Notes: a model not told the origin generated them from the letters alone. A stretch of 48,979 bases of DNA from Sporosarcina sp. E16_8 (GCF_017347095.1 NZ_JADPRZ010000023.1:1-48979); one strand, 5' to 3'. Shown: positions 26,248 to 35,434, counted from the stretch's first letter. Numbers and translations: made by a program.

Positions 26248-26292
26248 AAAACCCGGCCATATGATCATTATGATCAAATGGCCGGGTTTTTT
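26248..26292 (+). terminator. terminator of the FrnE-type gene
   Basis: A perfect 13-bp stem (26248-26260 with 26278-26290) carries a further TGATC/GATCA inner pair; T6 follows. Confidence 0.93.
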
Positions 26293-26306
26293 AACTTAAT
26301 TATTAC

Positions 26307-26540
26307 TGTCTAGACTTCAGTCGCCAACCCCTTGGTCATAAGTTGAATTGGCTAGGAAGGATTAAACTGCATCCTTCCCGGGCAAAAAACGCCGCTTCGC
26401 CAATTCGACTTATGCCTGTCGGGGGCCTACAGGATGTAGGTCATGCAGCTGGGAGGGATTAAGCTACATCCCTTCTTGTTGCCACAGGAAGTGGCGCACT
26501 TAGGCTGCGTTCATTTGTAAACGGCGCCTTTCGCTTTTCT
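26307..26540 (-). repeat. intergenic modular repeat, inverse orientation, full length
   Basis: It runs from CTGTCTAGACTTCAG to GGCGCCTTTCGCTTTTC. The core hairpin is CATAAG (26337-26342)/CTTATG (26409-26414), GAATTGGC (26345-26352)/GCCAATTC (26399-26406) and GGAAGGAT (26355-26362)/ATCCTTCC (26371-26378). A distal module carries CCTACAGGATGTAGG and GCCACAGGAAGTGGC, the reverse of modules at 15.85 kb. It fills the gap between the FrnE terminator and the yceI-family stop. Confidence 0.88.
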
Positions 26541-27068
26541 TTATTGAGCCGGATTCGCTTGTAAGTCGATTGTGATTTTAATATCGTCGCCTACAAGAAC
26601 GCCGCCTGCTTCAAGCGCTTGGTTCCATGTAAGACCGAATTCTTTTCTTGAAATTTTCCCTTCGACTTCGAAACCAGCTACGTCTACGCCCCAAGGGTTT
26701 TTACCTGTACCTTCGTACTCAGCATTGAATGTGATTTTTTTCGTTACGTCTTTTACTGTCATGTCGCCAGTGACATCATACTTAGTACCGCCCGTTTTTA
26801 CAATATCCGTTGAAACGAATGTGATTGTCGGGAATGTTTCTGTATCGAAGAAATCAGCAGAACGAAGGTGGTTGTCACGATCATCGCTGTTTGTATGAAT
26901 TGTTGAAGCATCGATTGTGAAATTGATGTTAGCGCCCGTCAAATCTTCAGGATTCCCTTCGATTGTACCTTCGACGCCAGTAAAACGTCCTCTTACTTTA
27001 GAAATCATCATATGCTTAACCGAAAAACCAACGCCCGTATGTGAAGCGTCTACTGTCCATTTTGTCAT
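26541..27068 (-). CDS. YceI-family polyisoprenoid-binding lipocalin-like protein
   Basis: This 175-residue protein lacks a signal peptide. The YceI fold spans nearly the whole length: WTVDASHTGVGFSVKHMMIS at the start, DDRDNHLRSADFFDTETFP in the middle, NPWGVDVAGFEVEGKISRKE near the end. The family binds long isoprenoid chains (for example quinone precursors) in a beta barrel; its physiological role is unsettled. GAGAGGAAG lies upstream of the ATG. This is not the niacin transporter once called YceI in B. subtilis. Confidence 0.92.
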   Translation of the reverse strand: MTKWTVDASHTGVGFSVKHMMISKVRGRFTGVEGTIEGNPEDLTGANINFTIDASTIHTNSDDRDNHLRSADFFDTETFPTITFVSTDIVKTGGTKYDVTGDMTVKDVTKKITFNAEYEGTGKNPWGVDVAGFEVEGKISRKEFGLTWNQALEAGGVLVGDDIKITIDLQANPAQ

Positions 27069-27270
27069 TGAAAAAACTTCCTCTCTGAATAAGTTATGTT
27101 CTTACTATATTTTATAATTATCTTGAAGTCAAGGTATTTAATCGTGTTTAATTGTATTTAATTTGAATAGGGTGAATAGCAAGACCTCTATTCTGATTAG
27201 AATTCCTTGTCAAAATATAAGTTTGCAAGCATACTATTAAAGATGAAAAGCTTTAAATTGAAAGGATTGA

Positions 27271-28197
27271 ATGTTGATGTCGAAACATCAATGGTGTGAA
27301 GAACTTCAGAAAACAATTACAACAGGTACATTACTAATTGACGAGCCACTATGCAAATACACAATGACAAAACTTGGAGGAGCTGCAGACCTTCTCGTTA
27401 TTCCTGGAACTATAGATGAAACAGAAGTGACGATTCGTTACGCATATGACAATGAAATTCCGTTACTATTACTTGGCAATGGATCGAATATGGTTGTCAG
27501 GGATGGCGGTGTGAGAGGTATTGTCCTTCATTTGTCACGTCTCGATGCAATTAGGATCGAAGGATCACTTGTGCATGCCGAAGCGGGGGCACTCATCATT
27601 GACGTTTCAAAACGTGCGGCAGCGACTACACTGTCAGGTATCGAATTTGCCTGCGGAATTCCGGGCTCCATCGGGGGCGCAATGGCAATGAATGCTGGCG
27701 CTTATGGCGGGGAGATACAAGATATAATTGTGCAGGCGACAGTGTTGACGAAATCGGGAGAACGGTTAGTCCTTTCGAAAGAAGAACTTGAGCTTGGTTA
27801 CAGGAAGAGTATTATATCTCGAGAGGGCTACTATGTTCTCTCAGCGGATTTTCAACTTGTGCCAGGAAATCAGGACGTCATTAATGAAAAAGTGGCAGAC
27901 TTAACCTTCCAGCGCGAATTAAAGCAACCACTGGAGTATCCTTCAGCGGGAAGTGTGTTCAAACGACCGCCGGGTTATTTTGCGGGTAAACTTATTCAAG
28001 ACTGTGGCCTTCAAGGAAAAGGGCATGGCGGTGCAGAAGTATCATTGAAGCATGCAGGTTTTATCATCAATAAAAACAATGCGACAGCATCTGATTACAT
28101 TGAGACAATCAACATGGTGAAAGTGGAAGTGAAAAAAAGATTTGATGTGGACTTAGAACTTGAAGTGAAAATAGTAGGAGAAGAAATAACCGAATGA
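27271..28197 (+). CDS. murB: UDP-N-acetylenolpyruvoylglucosamine reductase
   Basis: This ~308-residue flavoenzyme performs the second committed step of peptidoglycan precursor synthesis, reducing enolpyruvyl-UDP-GlcNAc with NADPH. The FAD-binding part (LLLGNGSNMVVRDGG, then GIEFACGIPGSIGGAMAMNA) and the catalytic EYPSAGSVFKRP with its proton-donor Ser are intact, as is GAEVSLKHAGFIIN. AAAGGA lies upstream; starts at 27271 (ATG), 27274 (TTG) or 27277 (ATG) all fit. It is a single gene with a terminator immediately after the stop. Confidence 0.95.
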   Translation: MLMSKHQWCEELQKTITTGTLLIDEPLCKYTMTKLGGAADLLVIPGTIDETEVTIRYAYDNEIPLLLLGNGSNMVVRDGGVRGIVLHLSRLDAIRIEGSLVHAEAGALIIDVSKRAAATTLSGIEFACGIPGSIGGAMAMNAGAYGGEIQDIIVQATVLTKSGERLVLSKEELELGYRKSIISREGYYVLSADFQLVPGNQDVINEKVADLTFQRELKQPLEYPSAGSVFKRPPGYFAGKLIQDCGLQGKGHGGAEVSLKHAGFIINKNNATASDYIETINMVKVEVKKRFDVDLELEVKIVGEEITE

Positions 28198-28198
28198 C

Positions 28199-28239
28199 AA
28201 AAAGCGGATGACCCAATTAATGGGCCTCCGCTTTTTTTA
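28199..28239. terminator. terminator of murB, probably shared with the converging gene
   Basis: AAAAGCGGA...CCCA pairs with TGGG...CCGCTTTT around an ATTAA loop, with T7 behind. It lies between convergent genes. Confidence 0.85.
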
Positions 28240-28246
28240 TTACTAA

Positions 28247-28918
28247 TTAAGTAGTTTTACAAGAAAGCAGGGAAGGGTCGGTCACCCGGTCATCTGTAAT
28301 ATGCACTTGACACATTTTGTTGTTGTTCATGAATTTGAAGATTCCATTGTTGAAGTCAGTCCCGACTTCTTTGAAGAAAATACCTTCAAAGCGAACTTCT
28401 TTCGACAGCGTGAAGTTGACGCGGAAACCGTTACTGTCTTCGACTAAGTAGGCACGTATGCCTTTTTCAAACATGCCGTCAATCTCGTCTCTGATTGCAC
28501 GATCGACAGAAACGACATGGAAGTCAACGAATGTGATTTCTCGTAATAATACGTTCATGAACGAGCCTTTCGTAATCTCTTCCCATCTACTTTGAGCAGT
28601 TTGTCCAAGAACGATTTGGGTAATGTTATGTGTATGAGCCACTTCTTTAATAACTTTGGCGGAAGACCGTTTTTCATTATCCCGGATTATGAAATCTTCT
28701 ACTTCAAGCTCTTCAGCGAGTTCTTTCCATCGATCAACATATTCGGATTTTTCCGCGTCAAATTCATCATAAGGAAGTGGATCCACTGTTAAAATATACA
28801 TTGGACAATCCATGATTGTTGCAATTTTATGTCCGCGTCTAATGAGACGTTCACCATTTGGACCGTAGTAGACACAAACGAGAATACTCTCGTCCATACG
28901 ACCTTTTACTTTGCCCAT
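28247..28918 (-). CDS. universal stress protein with KdpD-like Usp domain
   Basis: This is a 223-residue soluble protein. The first ~140 residues follow the Usp domain of sensor kinase KdpD: SILVCVYYGPNGERLIRRG, ITQIVLGQTAQSRWEE, FMNVLLREITFVDFHVVSVD. The remaining ~80 residues (IRAYLVEDSNGFRVNFTLSK onward) match no family I know. No kinase or K+-transport domain is present. The ATG at 28918 has AAGAGGTG 9 bases upstream; a GTG at 28930 sits inside that site. Divergent from mrpA, it may act in ion or membrane stress, but this is inference. Confidence 0.75.
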   Translation of the reverse strand: MGKVKGRMDESILVCVYYGPNGERLIRRGHKIATIMDCPMYILTVDPLPYDEFDAEKSEYVDRWKELAEELEVEDFIIRDNEKRSSAKVIKEVAHTHNITQIVLGQTAQSRWEEITKGSFMNVLLREITFVDFHVVSVDRAIRDEIDGMFEKGIRAYLVEDSNGFRVNFTLSKEVRFEGIFFKEVGTDFNNGIFKFMNNNKMCQVHITDDRVTDPSLLSCKTT

Positions 28919-28930
28919 GACGGTAGTCAC

Positions 28931-29283
28931 CTCTTAATTATATTTTATTTAGTCGAATTCATGCTAGAAGTTTGGTACTGTTTGAAAACCAAGCAATTAT
29001 ATATGAAAACGCAACATATGACAAGATGCGAATGTTTCAAAGTGCTAAGAGTATGGTAATAGTGTATAATTTACTGTATAAACTCATTGAGTTTCCCCTA
29101 CTACTTTTATCTACAGCTCCCTATTATCCCGCCAGTCACGATGAAGGTCAAGTTTGCCCTATATAATAATGAATCTTTACAAAACTTACATAAACATGGA
29201 GTGTGTATGTCTGTAGATTTTTAGGTGGTTTATTACGACTATTTTAAAAGGTAGGAAAGTATAAGTTAGTCTACATGGGTCGA
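28931..29283. other. AT-rich gene-free stretch between Usp gene and mrp operon
   Basis: Divergent promoters for the Usp gene and mrpA should lie here, but no near-consensus pair stands out. I looked for a c-di-AMP (ydaO) riboswitch because of the KdpD-like gene and saw no matching core. Short plus-strand ORFs have no ribosome sites. Confidence 0.6.
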
Positions 29284-29400
29284 TGTCTAGACTCCAGCCA
29301 CCAGCCCCTGTTCCCATCTGAGGTGGGTCACGCAGTGGGGAGGGATTTAACTACATCCTTCCTACTTGTTAGGGCTAAACGGCGCCTTGCGCTTTTCTTA
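29284..29400 (-). repeat. intergenic modular repeat, shortened, inverse orientation
   Basis: It begins TGTCTAGACTCCAGCC and ends GGCGCCTTGCGCTTTTC. The CATAAG/CTTATG hairpin is missing; a GGGAGGGATTTAACTACATCC module like that at 26.45 kb remains. It ends about 15 bases before the mrpA ribosome site, so it probably lies in the mrp leader RNA. Confidence 0.75.
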
Positions 29401-29426
29401 ATCTGTTTAGTATTGGAGGTTTGCAT

Positions 29427-31838
29427 TTGTTGGCGATAACGATAGCTATTTTTATCCCGTTTATGGCTGCTCTATTTGTCCCGTTCATTTATAAGAGGGT
29501 TCGGAGTCGCAATATCGGGTGGTTTGTCATGTCCGTTCCACTCGTCTTATTCATCTATCTTGCCAGTTTAATTCCCGCCGTTGCAGGAGGTAAAACATAT
29601 ATACATACGATTAAATGGATTGATTCTGCTGGGATCAATTTTACAACGTATCTAGATGGTCTCAGTATGATTTTTGGGCTTCTGATTACTGGGGTCGGGA
29701 GCCTCGTAATTCTCTATTCCATATACTATTTGTCTGAACGCGAAGCATTAGGGCGTTTTTACGTTTATCTTTTGATGTTCATGGGCTCGATGCTTGGGGT
29801 TATCTTTTCAGACAACTTAATGGTGCTATATGTTTTTTGGGAATTGACGAGTATTTCATCGTTTCTGTTAATCGCATTTTGGTACCACCGGAAAAAGTCC
29901 AGATACGGTGCGCAAAAATCAATGCTCATCACTGTGTCTGGCGGCGTAGGGATGCTTGCTGGTTTTATCATGCTGTATACAATGACAGGTTCATACAGTG
30001 TGCGCGAAATTATTGGGACGATCGGTCAGTATACAAATGAGAGCTTGTTTTTACCAGCGATGCTACTCGTTTTGCTTGGTGCATTTACGAAATCAGCCCA
30101 GTTTCCTTTTCATATCTGGCTGCCGGATGCCATGGAAGCGCCGACGCCGGTCAGTGCTTATTTACATTCCGCTACAATGGTTAAGGCGGGGATTTACCTT
30201 GTCGCACGCTTTACACCTGTATTTGGCGGGGAAGCGGTGTGGTTTTATACAGTTACTGGCGTGGGGATATTCACGTTGTTCTGGGGGTCGGTCAATGCAG
30301 TACGGCAAACTGATCTGAAGGCGTTGCTCGCTTACTCGACAATCAGCCAGCTTGGTCTAATCATGAGCCTGTTTGGCCTTGGCTCAGCGGCGCTTAACGA
30401 GGGCTACAGCGCAGACTCCGTTATTTATACACAGGCGACATTCGCCGCTTTGTTCCATCTAATTAACCATTCTACGTTCAAAGGTGCTCTCTTTATGGTT
30501 GTTGGAATTGTCGATCATCAAGTCGGAACGCGGGATATTCGAAGGCTAGGCGGACTGATGTCACTGATGCCTGTGACGTTTACAATTGCTGTTATCGGCA
30601 GTTTTTCGATGGCTGGATTACCACCGTTTAACGGTTTTCTTAGTAAAGAAATGTTTTTTGAATCTGTATTGATTATACGTAATTTAGATATTTTTGCGAT
30701 GGGTCCTGTATGGGGGAGCTTAATACCTGTCGTCGCTTGGCTTGCGAGTGTGTTGACATTCGTTTATAGCATGATTATTGTTTTTCAAACATTTCTTGGG
30801 AAACATCAACCGGACCGTCTTGATCGAAAAGCAATTGAAGCTCCAGTTGGAATGCTAATTGCTCCGTTGATCCTTGCTTTGTTCGTAGTAGGTATTTTCT
30901 TCTTTCCGAATGTGGTCGGAAACTATTTGTTACGTCCTGCAATGACAGCTGTTTATCCTCCGTTTGAAGGTGCGGAAGGTCTTGTTCCGCATATAGCGGC
31001 TTGGCATGGTTTTAATGCACCTATAATAATGACAATTGGTGTTATCGTAGTGGGCGCATTGTTATACACCTACCTCCGTTATTGGCGTGGGATTTACTCG
31101 CTTGCACCGATGCGCTGGAATCTAGATTCTATGTATAACGGCTTGTTAACGCAGACGGAGAAAGCTTCATCTTTCTTGACGCGGACTTATATGACGGGAT
31201 ACCTCAGGGATTATCTTGTTTATATATTTGTGTTTTTCATCCTAACTGTTGGGGGCGGTCTGTTATGGACAGGTGGATTTTCAATCGACTTATCTAACGA
31301 TGCTCCCATCACGATAAGCGAGTATATCATCATCTTCGTTATGATGGGCGCAAGTATAGCAATTATCTTTGCAAAATCGCGTATAACAGCCATCTTGTTA
31401 AATGGCGTTCTTGGCTATTCGATTGCCATTCTCTTTGTTGTATTCCGGGCACCTGATTTAGCTTTGACGCAAATTATCGTAGAAACTGTGACGACTGCGT
31501 TATTCCTCTTATGCTTCTATTTCTTACCTGAATGGAGCAAGGAGAAAACGACTCGATCATTAAAAGTCTTCAAAGGTATTATTGCAATTTCAGTCGGAAC
31601 GGTTGTTACAGTACTTGCACTTGTCGTACAAGGTAATAAGATGTTTGAGTCGATTTCCGTCTACTTTGAAAATGCTTATGAGTTGGCGGGAGGGAAAAAT
31701 ATCGTCAATACGATATTGGGTGACTTCCGTGCATTCGATACGATGCTTGAAGTAGTTGTACTTTTCATCGCCGGTATTGGAGTGTTTACATTGATCAAGC
31801 TGAAGGCTGGAAAGGGGGACGAGGACGTTGAAGATTAA
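29427..31838 (+). CDS. mrpA: Mrp Na+/H+ antiporter subunit A
   Basis: This ~803-residue, very hydrophobic protein of ~20 helices is homologous to complex I NuoL plus an MrpB-like C-terminal part. Conserved proton-path residues are visible: Glu in FWELTSISSFLL, Lys and His in PTPVSAYLHSATMVKAG, and SMAGLPPFNGFLSKEM. It reads very like B. subtilis MrpA. With MrpB-G it exports Na+ for H+, giving alkali and Na+ tolerance. Several TTG codons follow TTGGAGGT; 29427 (or 29430) has the best spacing, and 29421 abuts the site. It is the first gene of a complete seven-gene operon. Confidence 0.96.
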   Translation: MLAITIAIFIPFMAALFVPFIYKRVRSRNIGWFVMSVPLVLFIYLASLIPAVAGGKTYIHTIKWIDSAGINFTTYLDGLSMIFGLLITGVGSLVILYSIYYLSEREALGRFYVYLLMFMGSMLGVIFSDNLMVLYVFWELTSISSFLLIAFWYHRKKSRYGAQKSMLITVSGGVGMLAGFIMLYTMTGSYSVREIIGTIGQYTNESLFLPAMLLVLLGAFTKSAQFPFHIWLPDAMEAPTPVSAYLHSATMVKAGIYLVARFTPVFGGEAVWFYTVTGVGIFTLFWGSVNAVRQTDLKALLAYSTISQLGLIMSLFGLGSAALNEGYSADSVIYTQATFAALFHLINHSTFKGALFMVVGIVDHQVGTRDIRRLGGLMSLMPVTFTIAVIGSFSMAGLPPFNGFLSKEMFFESVLIIRNLDIFAMGPVWGSLIPVVAWLASVLTFVYSMIIVFQTFLGKHQPDRLDRKAIEAPVGMLIAPLILALFVVGIFFFPNVVGNYLLRPAMTAVYPPFEGAEGLVPHIAAWHGFNAPIIMTIGVIVVGALLYTYLRYWRGIYSLAPMRWNLDSMYNGLLTQTEKASSFLTRTYMTGYLRDYLVYIFVFFILTVGGGLLWTGGFSIDLSNDAPITISEYIIIFVMMGASIAIIFAKSRITAILLNGVLGYSIAILFVVFRAPDLALTQIIVETVTTALFLLCFYFLPEWSKEKTTRSLKVFKGIIAISVGTVVTVLALVVQGNKMFESISVYFENAYELAGGKNIVNTILGDFRAFDTMLEVVVLFIAGIGVFTLIKLKAGKGDEDVED

Positions 31839-32250
31839 TGATGTCATTTTACAGACAGTAACGAAGATTGTTGTCTTCATCATTTTGACATTCGGCGTGG
31901 AATTGTTCCTTTCGGGTCACTACAATCCGGGAGGTGGATTCATTGGGGGACTCGTCCTTTCTTCCGCTTTCGTTCTTCTCTATTTGGTGTTCGATATCGA
32001 AACGGTCCATAAGGGCATCCCGTTCGATTTCAAGAAGGTTGCGGCGTTTGGCGTATTGCTTGCAGTCGGAACAGGTTTAGGATCAGTCCTTTTCGGAGCA
32101 TCATTTCTTACGCAGACAGCCAGTCATTTCAATCTGCCAGTGTTTGGGGCAACGGAATTATCAACAGTTATGCTGTTTGAGGCAGGGGTTGCACTGACTG
32201 TTGTAGGTGTTGTTGTAACGATTATTTTAAGTATTAGTGAGGATGTGTAG
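31828..32250 (+). CDS. mrpB: Mrp Na+/H+ antiporter subunit B
   Basis: This 140-residue membrane protein has four hydrophobic helices. The start includes VELFLSGHYNPGGGFIGGLV, a strongly conserved MrpB motif. The start is TTG at 31828 behind AAAGGGGGACGAGG, overlapping the last 11 bases of mrpA, so the two are coupled. MrpB is required for assembly of the antiporter complex. Confidence 0.95.
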   Translation: MKINDVILQTVTKIVVFIILTFGVELFLSGHYNPGGGFIGGLVLSSAFVLLYLVFDIETVHKGIPFDFKKVAAFGVLLAVGTGLGSVLFGASFLTQTASHFNLPVFGATELSTVMLFEAGVALTVVGVVVTIILSISEDV

Positions 32251-32253
32251 CTG

Positions 32254-32592
32254 ATGGAAACGATAATAACGATACTCGTTGGAGTGCTTGTAACGGTCGC
32301 TGTCTACTTGCTGCTATCTAAAAGCTTGGTTCGGGTCATTTTAGGGACGGCTATCCTGTCGCATGCTGTGCATTTGCTTTTGATGACGATGGGTGGGCTC
32401 AAAAAAGGGGCAGTCCCCCTGCTAGGTGAAAATGCAGAAAGTTATACGGATGCTCTTCCACAGGCACTTATACTGACTGCAATAGTGATCAGTTTCGCAG
32501 TGACTTCCTTTTTACTGGTGCTCGCATATCGAACATACAAAGAGACGGGATCGGACAATCTCGCTACATTGAGAGGGTTTAAAGATGAATAA
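32254..32592 (+). CDS. mrpC: Mrp Na+/H+ antiporter subunit C
   Basis: This 112-residue, three-helix protein is homologous to complex I subunit NuoK. It shows the run ILSHAVHLLLMTMGG and the end motif ALILTAIVISFAVTSFLLVL expected for MrpC. The ATG lies three bases after the mrpB stop with GAGGA upstream, and its end overlaps mrpD by 8 bases. Confidence 0.95.
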   Translation: METIITILVGVLVTVAVYLLLSKSLVRVILGTAILSHAVHLLLMTMGGLKKGAVPLLGENAESYTDALPQALILTAIVISFAVTSFLLVLAYRTYKETGSDNLATLRGFKDE

Positions 32593-34069
32593 CATACTAG
32601 TTATGCCAATGATTATCCCTTTATTGACAGGGGTTTTACTTGTATTTATCCGGTCTTATGTGTTGATTCAGCGGGTGTTCAGTCTTGTTTCAATCGCAGT
32701 AACCGTAGCGGTCAGTGTTACTATTTTAAACCTGATTCAGTCGGACGGTATTTTACGGCTCGATTTTGGGGGCTGGTTGCCACCCTACGGAATTTCATTT
32801 GTCGCGGATTCATTCTCTATGTTACTTGTATTGACGACAGCGATTGTAACAGGAATCCTCTTAATCTATGCGTTCTCATCGATTGGTCGAGCACATGAGA
32901 ATATGTTCTTTTATCCGTTCGTCTTTTTCCTTATTGCTGGCGTTAATGGTTCGTTCCTAACGGGCGACCTATTCAACTTATTCGTTTGTTTTGAAGTGAT
33001 GCTGTTATCGTCTTATGTGCTCATTACGCTTGGGGGCAGGAAGGTTCAACTCGTCGAATCAATTAAATACATATCTATAAATGTGCTGTCATCGTGGTTT
33101 TTCCTTGTTGGAATCGCGTACTTGTACGGTACGGTAGGCACGCTTAATATGGCGCATCTTTCAGTGCGTATTGCGGAAGTCGGGCAAGGGCCATTATTGA
33201 CGGTGATTAGCATAATCTTCCTCATTGTATTTAGTTTGAAATCTGGACTTCTTCTTTACTTCTGGTTGCCAGGGTCATACAGTGCACCACCGACAGTAGT
33301 TGCGGCTTTGTTCGGTGCGTTGCTTACGAAAGTCGGTATCTATGCAATGTTCCGCGTGTTCACGCTCATCTTTTATCACGAGCCGGGTGTTACGCATTTG
33401 ATCATTGGCATTATGGCCGCAATCACGATGATAGGTGGAAGTATTGGTGCAATCGCCTACAATGATATCCGGAAGATTGTGTCCTATAACGTCGTCATTG
33501 CCGTCGGGTTTATACTCGTTGGCCTTGCTGTTTCGACAGAAGTTGCGATTCAGGGGTCTATTTATTATCTGATCCATGACATGATCATTAAAGCTTTGTT
33601 ATTCGTTATCGCGGGGACGATGATCTACTTGACTGGCACGGCAAGGATTCAAAATATGAGTGGGTTGATTCGCAACTATCCATTACTTGGTTGGCTGTTT
33701 TTCATCACTATGCTGTCACTCGCCGGAATTCCACCGCTTAGCGGGTTCATCGGAAAGGTGTACGTTGGACAGGGAGCGATTGAGGCGGGTGCGTTTGTCT
33801 TGCTCGCAATTGCGTTCCTATCAAGTATTTTCGTTTTATATTCACTTCTGCGTATTTTCCTGAATTGCTTTTGGGGTGAAACGATTATTAATGAAGATGA
33901 CGATGTGCCCCTTAAAAAAGGGATGCTTATTCCAATGGTCCTGTTTGGGATATTGACAATTGCACTAGGAGTCGGAGCAGAGGGGCTTGCGCCGTATGTA
34001 TCCGATGCTGCCCGTACACTGATGAATCCTGAAATCTATATAGACGCAGTTTTGAACAGTGATAGTTGA
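32585..34069 (+). CDS. mrpD: Mrp Na+/H+ antiporter subunit D
   Basis: This 494-residue, NuoM/N-like antiporter subunit has ~14 helices. Conserved Glu in FVCFEVMLLSSYVLI, Lys in VFSLKSGLLLYFWLPGSYSA and SLAGIPPLSGFIGKVYVG are present. It pairs with MrpA as the second ion-translocating subunit. Its length equals that of B. subtilis MrpD. It starts within the mrpC end. Confidence 0.96.
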   Translation: MNNILVMPMIIPLLTGVLLVFIRSYVLIQRVFSLVSIAVTVAVSVTILNLIQSDGILRLDFGGWLPPYGISFVADSFSMLLVLTTAIVTGILLIYAFSSIGRAHENMFFYPFVFFLIAGVNGSFLTGDLFNLFVCFEVMLLSSYVLITLGGRKVQLVESIKYISINVLSSWFFLVGIAYLYGTVGTLNMAHLSVRIAEVGQGPLLTVISIIFLIVFSLKSGLLLYFWLPGSYSAPPTVVAALFGALLTKVGIYAMFRVFTLIFYHEPGVTHLIIGIMAAITMIGGSIGAIAYNDIRKIVSYNVVIAVGFILVGLAVSTEVAIQGSIYYLIHDMIIKALLFVIAGTMIYLTGTARIQNMSGLIRNYPLLGWLFFITMLSLAGIPPLSGFIGKVYVGQGAIEAGAFVLLAIAFLSSIFVLYSLLRIFLNCFWGETIINEDDDVPLKKGMLIPMVLFGILTIALGVGAEGLAPYVSDAARTLMNPEIYIDAVLNSDS

Positions 34070-34118
34070 TCGAAGAAAAGGTCCTCGTACATTGGCCGGA
34101 AAGAAAAGGTGAACATTG

Positions 34119-34601
34119 ATGCCAGCCCAGTTACTGTTGAATTTATTTATAGCTCTGCTCTGGATGCTCTTAATGGATGAAGATGAGCTAAGGTTTACGA
34201 CTTTCTTTGCCGGCTTCCTGGTAGGGGTAGGAATCATATTTTTCATGCATAGATTTTTCGGAACGCAATTTTACTTGCGCCGTTTGTATGCAACATTCAA
34301 GCTTCTTTTCATCTTCATATCCGAATTGACCAAATCGAGCATAGTCGTATTGAAACAAATACTTAGCCCGACGCTGAAAATTAAACCCGGTATTTTTAAA
34401 TATGAAACAGTCTTAAAGAGCGATTCGGAAGTGACGATGCTGTCATTGCTTTTGACGCTGACTCCGGGATCTGTGGTCATGGAAGTATCGCCTGAAGGAA
34501 ATGTTCTTTATATCCACGCGATGGACGTCGAAAAGTCCCGCGATGGACTTTTGATGCAACTGCATAACTTTGAAAGAGCAATCATGGAGGTGACCCGCTG
34601 A
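34119..34601 (+). CDS. mrpE: Mrp Na+/H+ antiporter subunit E
   Basis: This 160-residue protein has two N-terminal hydrophobic segments and a cytoplasmic domain ending in HNFERAIMEVTR. LLLTLTPGSVVMEVSPEGNV is the MrpE signature. The ATG at 34119 follows AAAAGGTGA; TTG at 34116 adds one residue. The 49-base space from mrpD is the largest in the operon and has no terminator. Confidence 0.94.
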   Translation: MPAQLLLNLFIALLWMLLMDEDELRFTTFFAGFLVGVGIIFFMHRFFGTQFYLRRLYATFKLLFIFISELTKSSIVVLKQILSPTLKIKPGIFKYETVLKSDSEVTMLSLLLTLTPGSVVMEVSPEGNVLYIHAMDVEKSRDGLLMQLHNFERAIMEVTR

Positions 34602-34885
34602 TGATTCAAGCAATGCTGACGACTTCGCTCGTATTATTCTCGATAACGATTGCAATAGCTGTCATACGAATCATTCTCGGTCCTTCGATGCCCGACCGTG
34701 TTATCGGACTCGATATGATTGGTGTAAACTTGATCGCTATGATAGCTGTCATTTCAGTGGTGATGAACACGAAAGCATTTCTAGAAGTCATTCTAATACT
34801 AGGGATTCTATCCTTCATCGGTACAATCGCCTTCTCAAAATTCATAGAGAGGGGTGTTATCGTTGAACGTAAGCACGATAGGTGA
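34601..34885 (+). CDS. mrpF: Mrp Na+/H+ antiporter subunit F
   Basis: This 94-residue, three-helix protein carries the MrpF motif LGPSMPDRVIGLDMIGVN, with its conserved Asp residues. The ATG shares its A with the mrpE stop TGA, and GGAGGTGA lies upstream. In some Bacilli this subunit is also linked to cholate efflux; that role is not implied here. Confidence 0.95.
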   Translation: MIQAMLTTSLVLFSITIAIAVIRIILGPSMPDRVIGLDMIGVNLIAMIAVISVVMNTKAFLEVILILGILSFIGTIAFSKFIERGVIVERKHDR

Positions 34886-35243
34886 ATTCGTAGGCGCATT
34901 TCTGATATTGACAGGCGGAGTTGCGAGCGTAATTAGTGTCTTTGGATTGCTTCGGCTGCCTGATGTTTACACAAGATCGCATGCGGCGACGAAAAGTTCG
35001 ACGCTTGCCGTCTTGTTAACTTTGTCAGGTGCTTTTATTTACTTTTTGTTCAGTCAAGACTTCGTAAGTGTACGCCTTCTTTTAGGAATTGTTTTCGTCT
35101 TTCTAACGGCACCGGTTGCCGGACATTTGATTGTCCGAGCAGCTTATCGGTCGAATGTGAAGCTAGCGGACATTTCTACTGAGGATGAATTGTATGAGGT
35201 TTTGCATAAAGATAAGGTAGAAGAGGATGGGACTGGCCAATAG
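34863..35243 (+). CDS. mrpG: Mrp Na+/H+ antiporter subunit G
   Basis: This 126-residue, three-helix protein has FGLLRLPDVYTRSHAATKSS, the MrpG hallmark, and a short charged tail. The TTG at 34863 has GAGAGGGGTG six bases upstream; a GTG at 34854 lies inside that site. It overlaps mrpF by 23 bases and is the last gene of the operon. I see no clear intrinsic terminator before the tandem repeat. Confidence 0.94.
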   Translation: MNVSTIGEFVGAFLILTGGVASVISVFGLLRLPDVYTRSHAATKSSTLAVLLTLSGAFIYFLFSQDFVSVRLLLGIVFVFLTAPVAGHLIVRAAYRSNVKLADISTEDELYEVLHKDKVEEDGTGQ

Positions 35244-35280
35244 TGGCTGGACTATCCTTTTTTTGTTTGGGGAATTTGGA

Positions 35281-35434
35281 TATATGATCGGTTGCATTGC
35301 GTTTATGCTCGGTGGCGGGTATATATGATCGGTTGAGTTGCGTTTATGCTCGGTGGCGGGGATATATGATTGGTTGGGTTGCGTTTATGCTCGGTGGCGG
35401 GTATATATGATTGGTTGCGTTGCGTTTATGCTCG
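35281..35434 (+). repeat. 41-bp tandem repeat, 3.75 copies
   Basis: Units start with TATATGAT at 35281, 35322, 35363 and 35404. Each contains GCGTTTATGCTCGGTGGCGG with a few substitutions, and the last is cut short. The period is not a multiple of three, and the block is non-coding. It sits between mrpG and the acylase gene. Confidence 0.93.

Noticed and set aside
28931..29283. c-di-AMP (ydaO) or other riboswitch upstream of the Usp gene or mrpA
   Set aside because: I found no conserved core on either strand; the gap is AT-rich without long stems.
35281..35434. Possible CRISPR array in the regular 41-bp repeats
   Set aside because: Units are directly adjacent with no unique spacers, and no cas gene is in the window.
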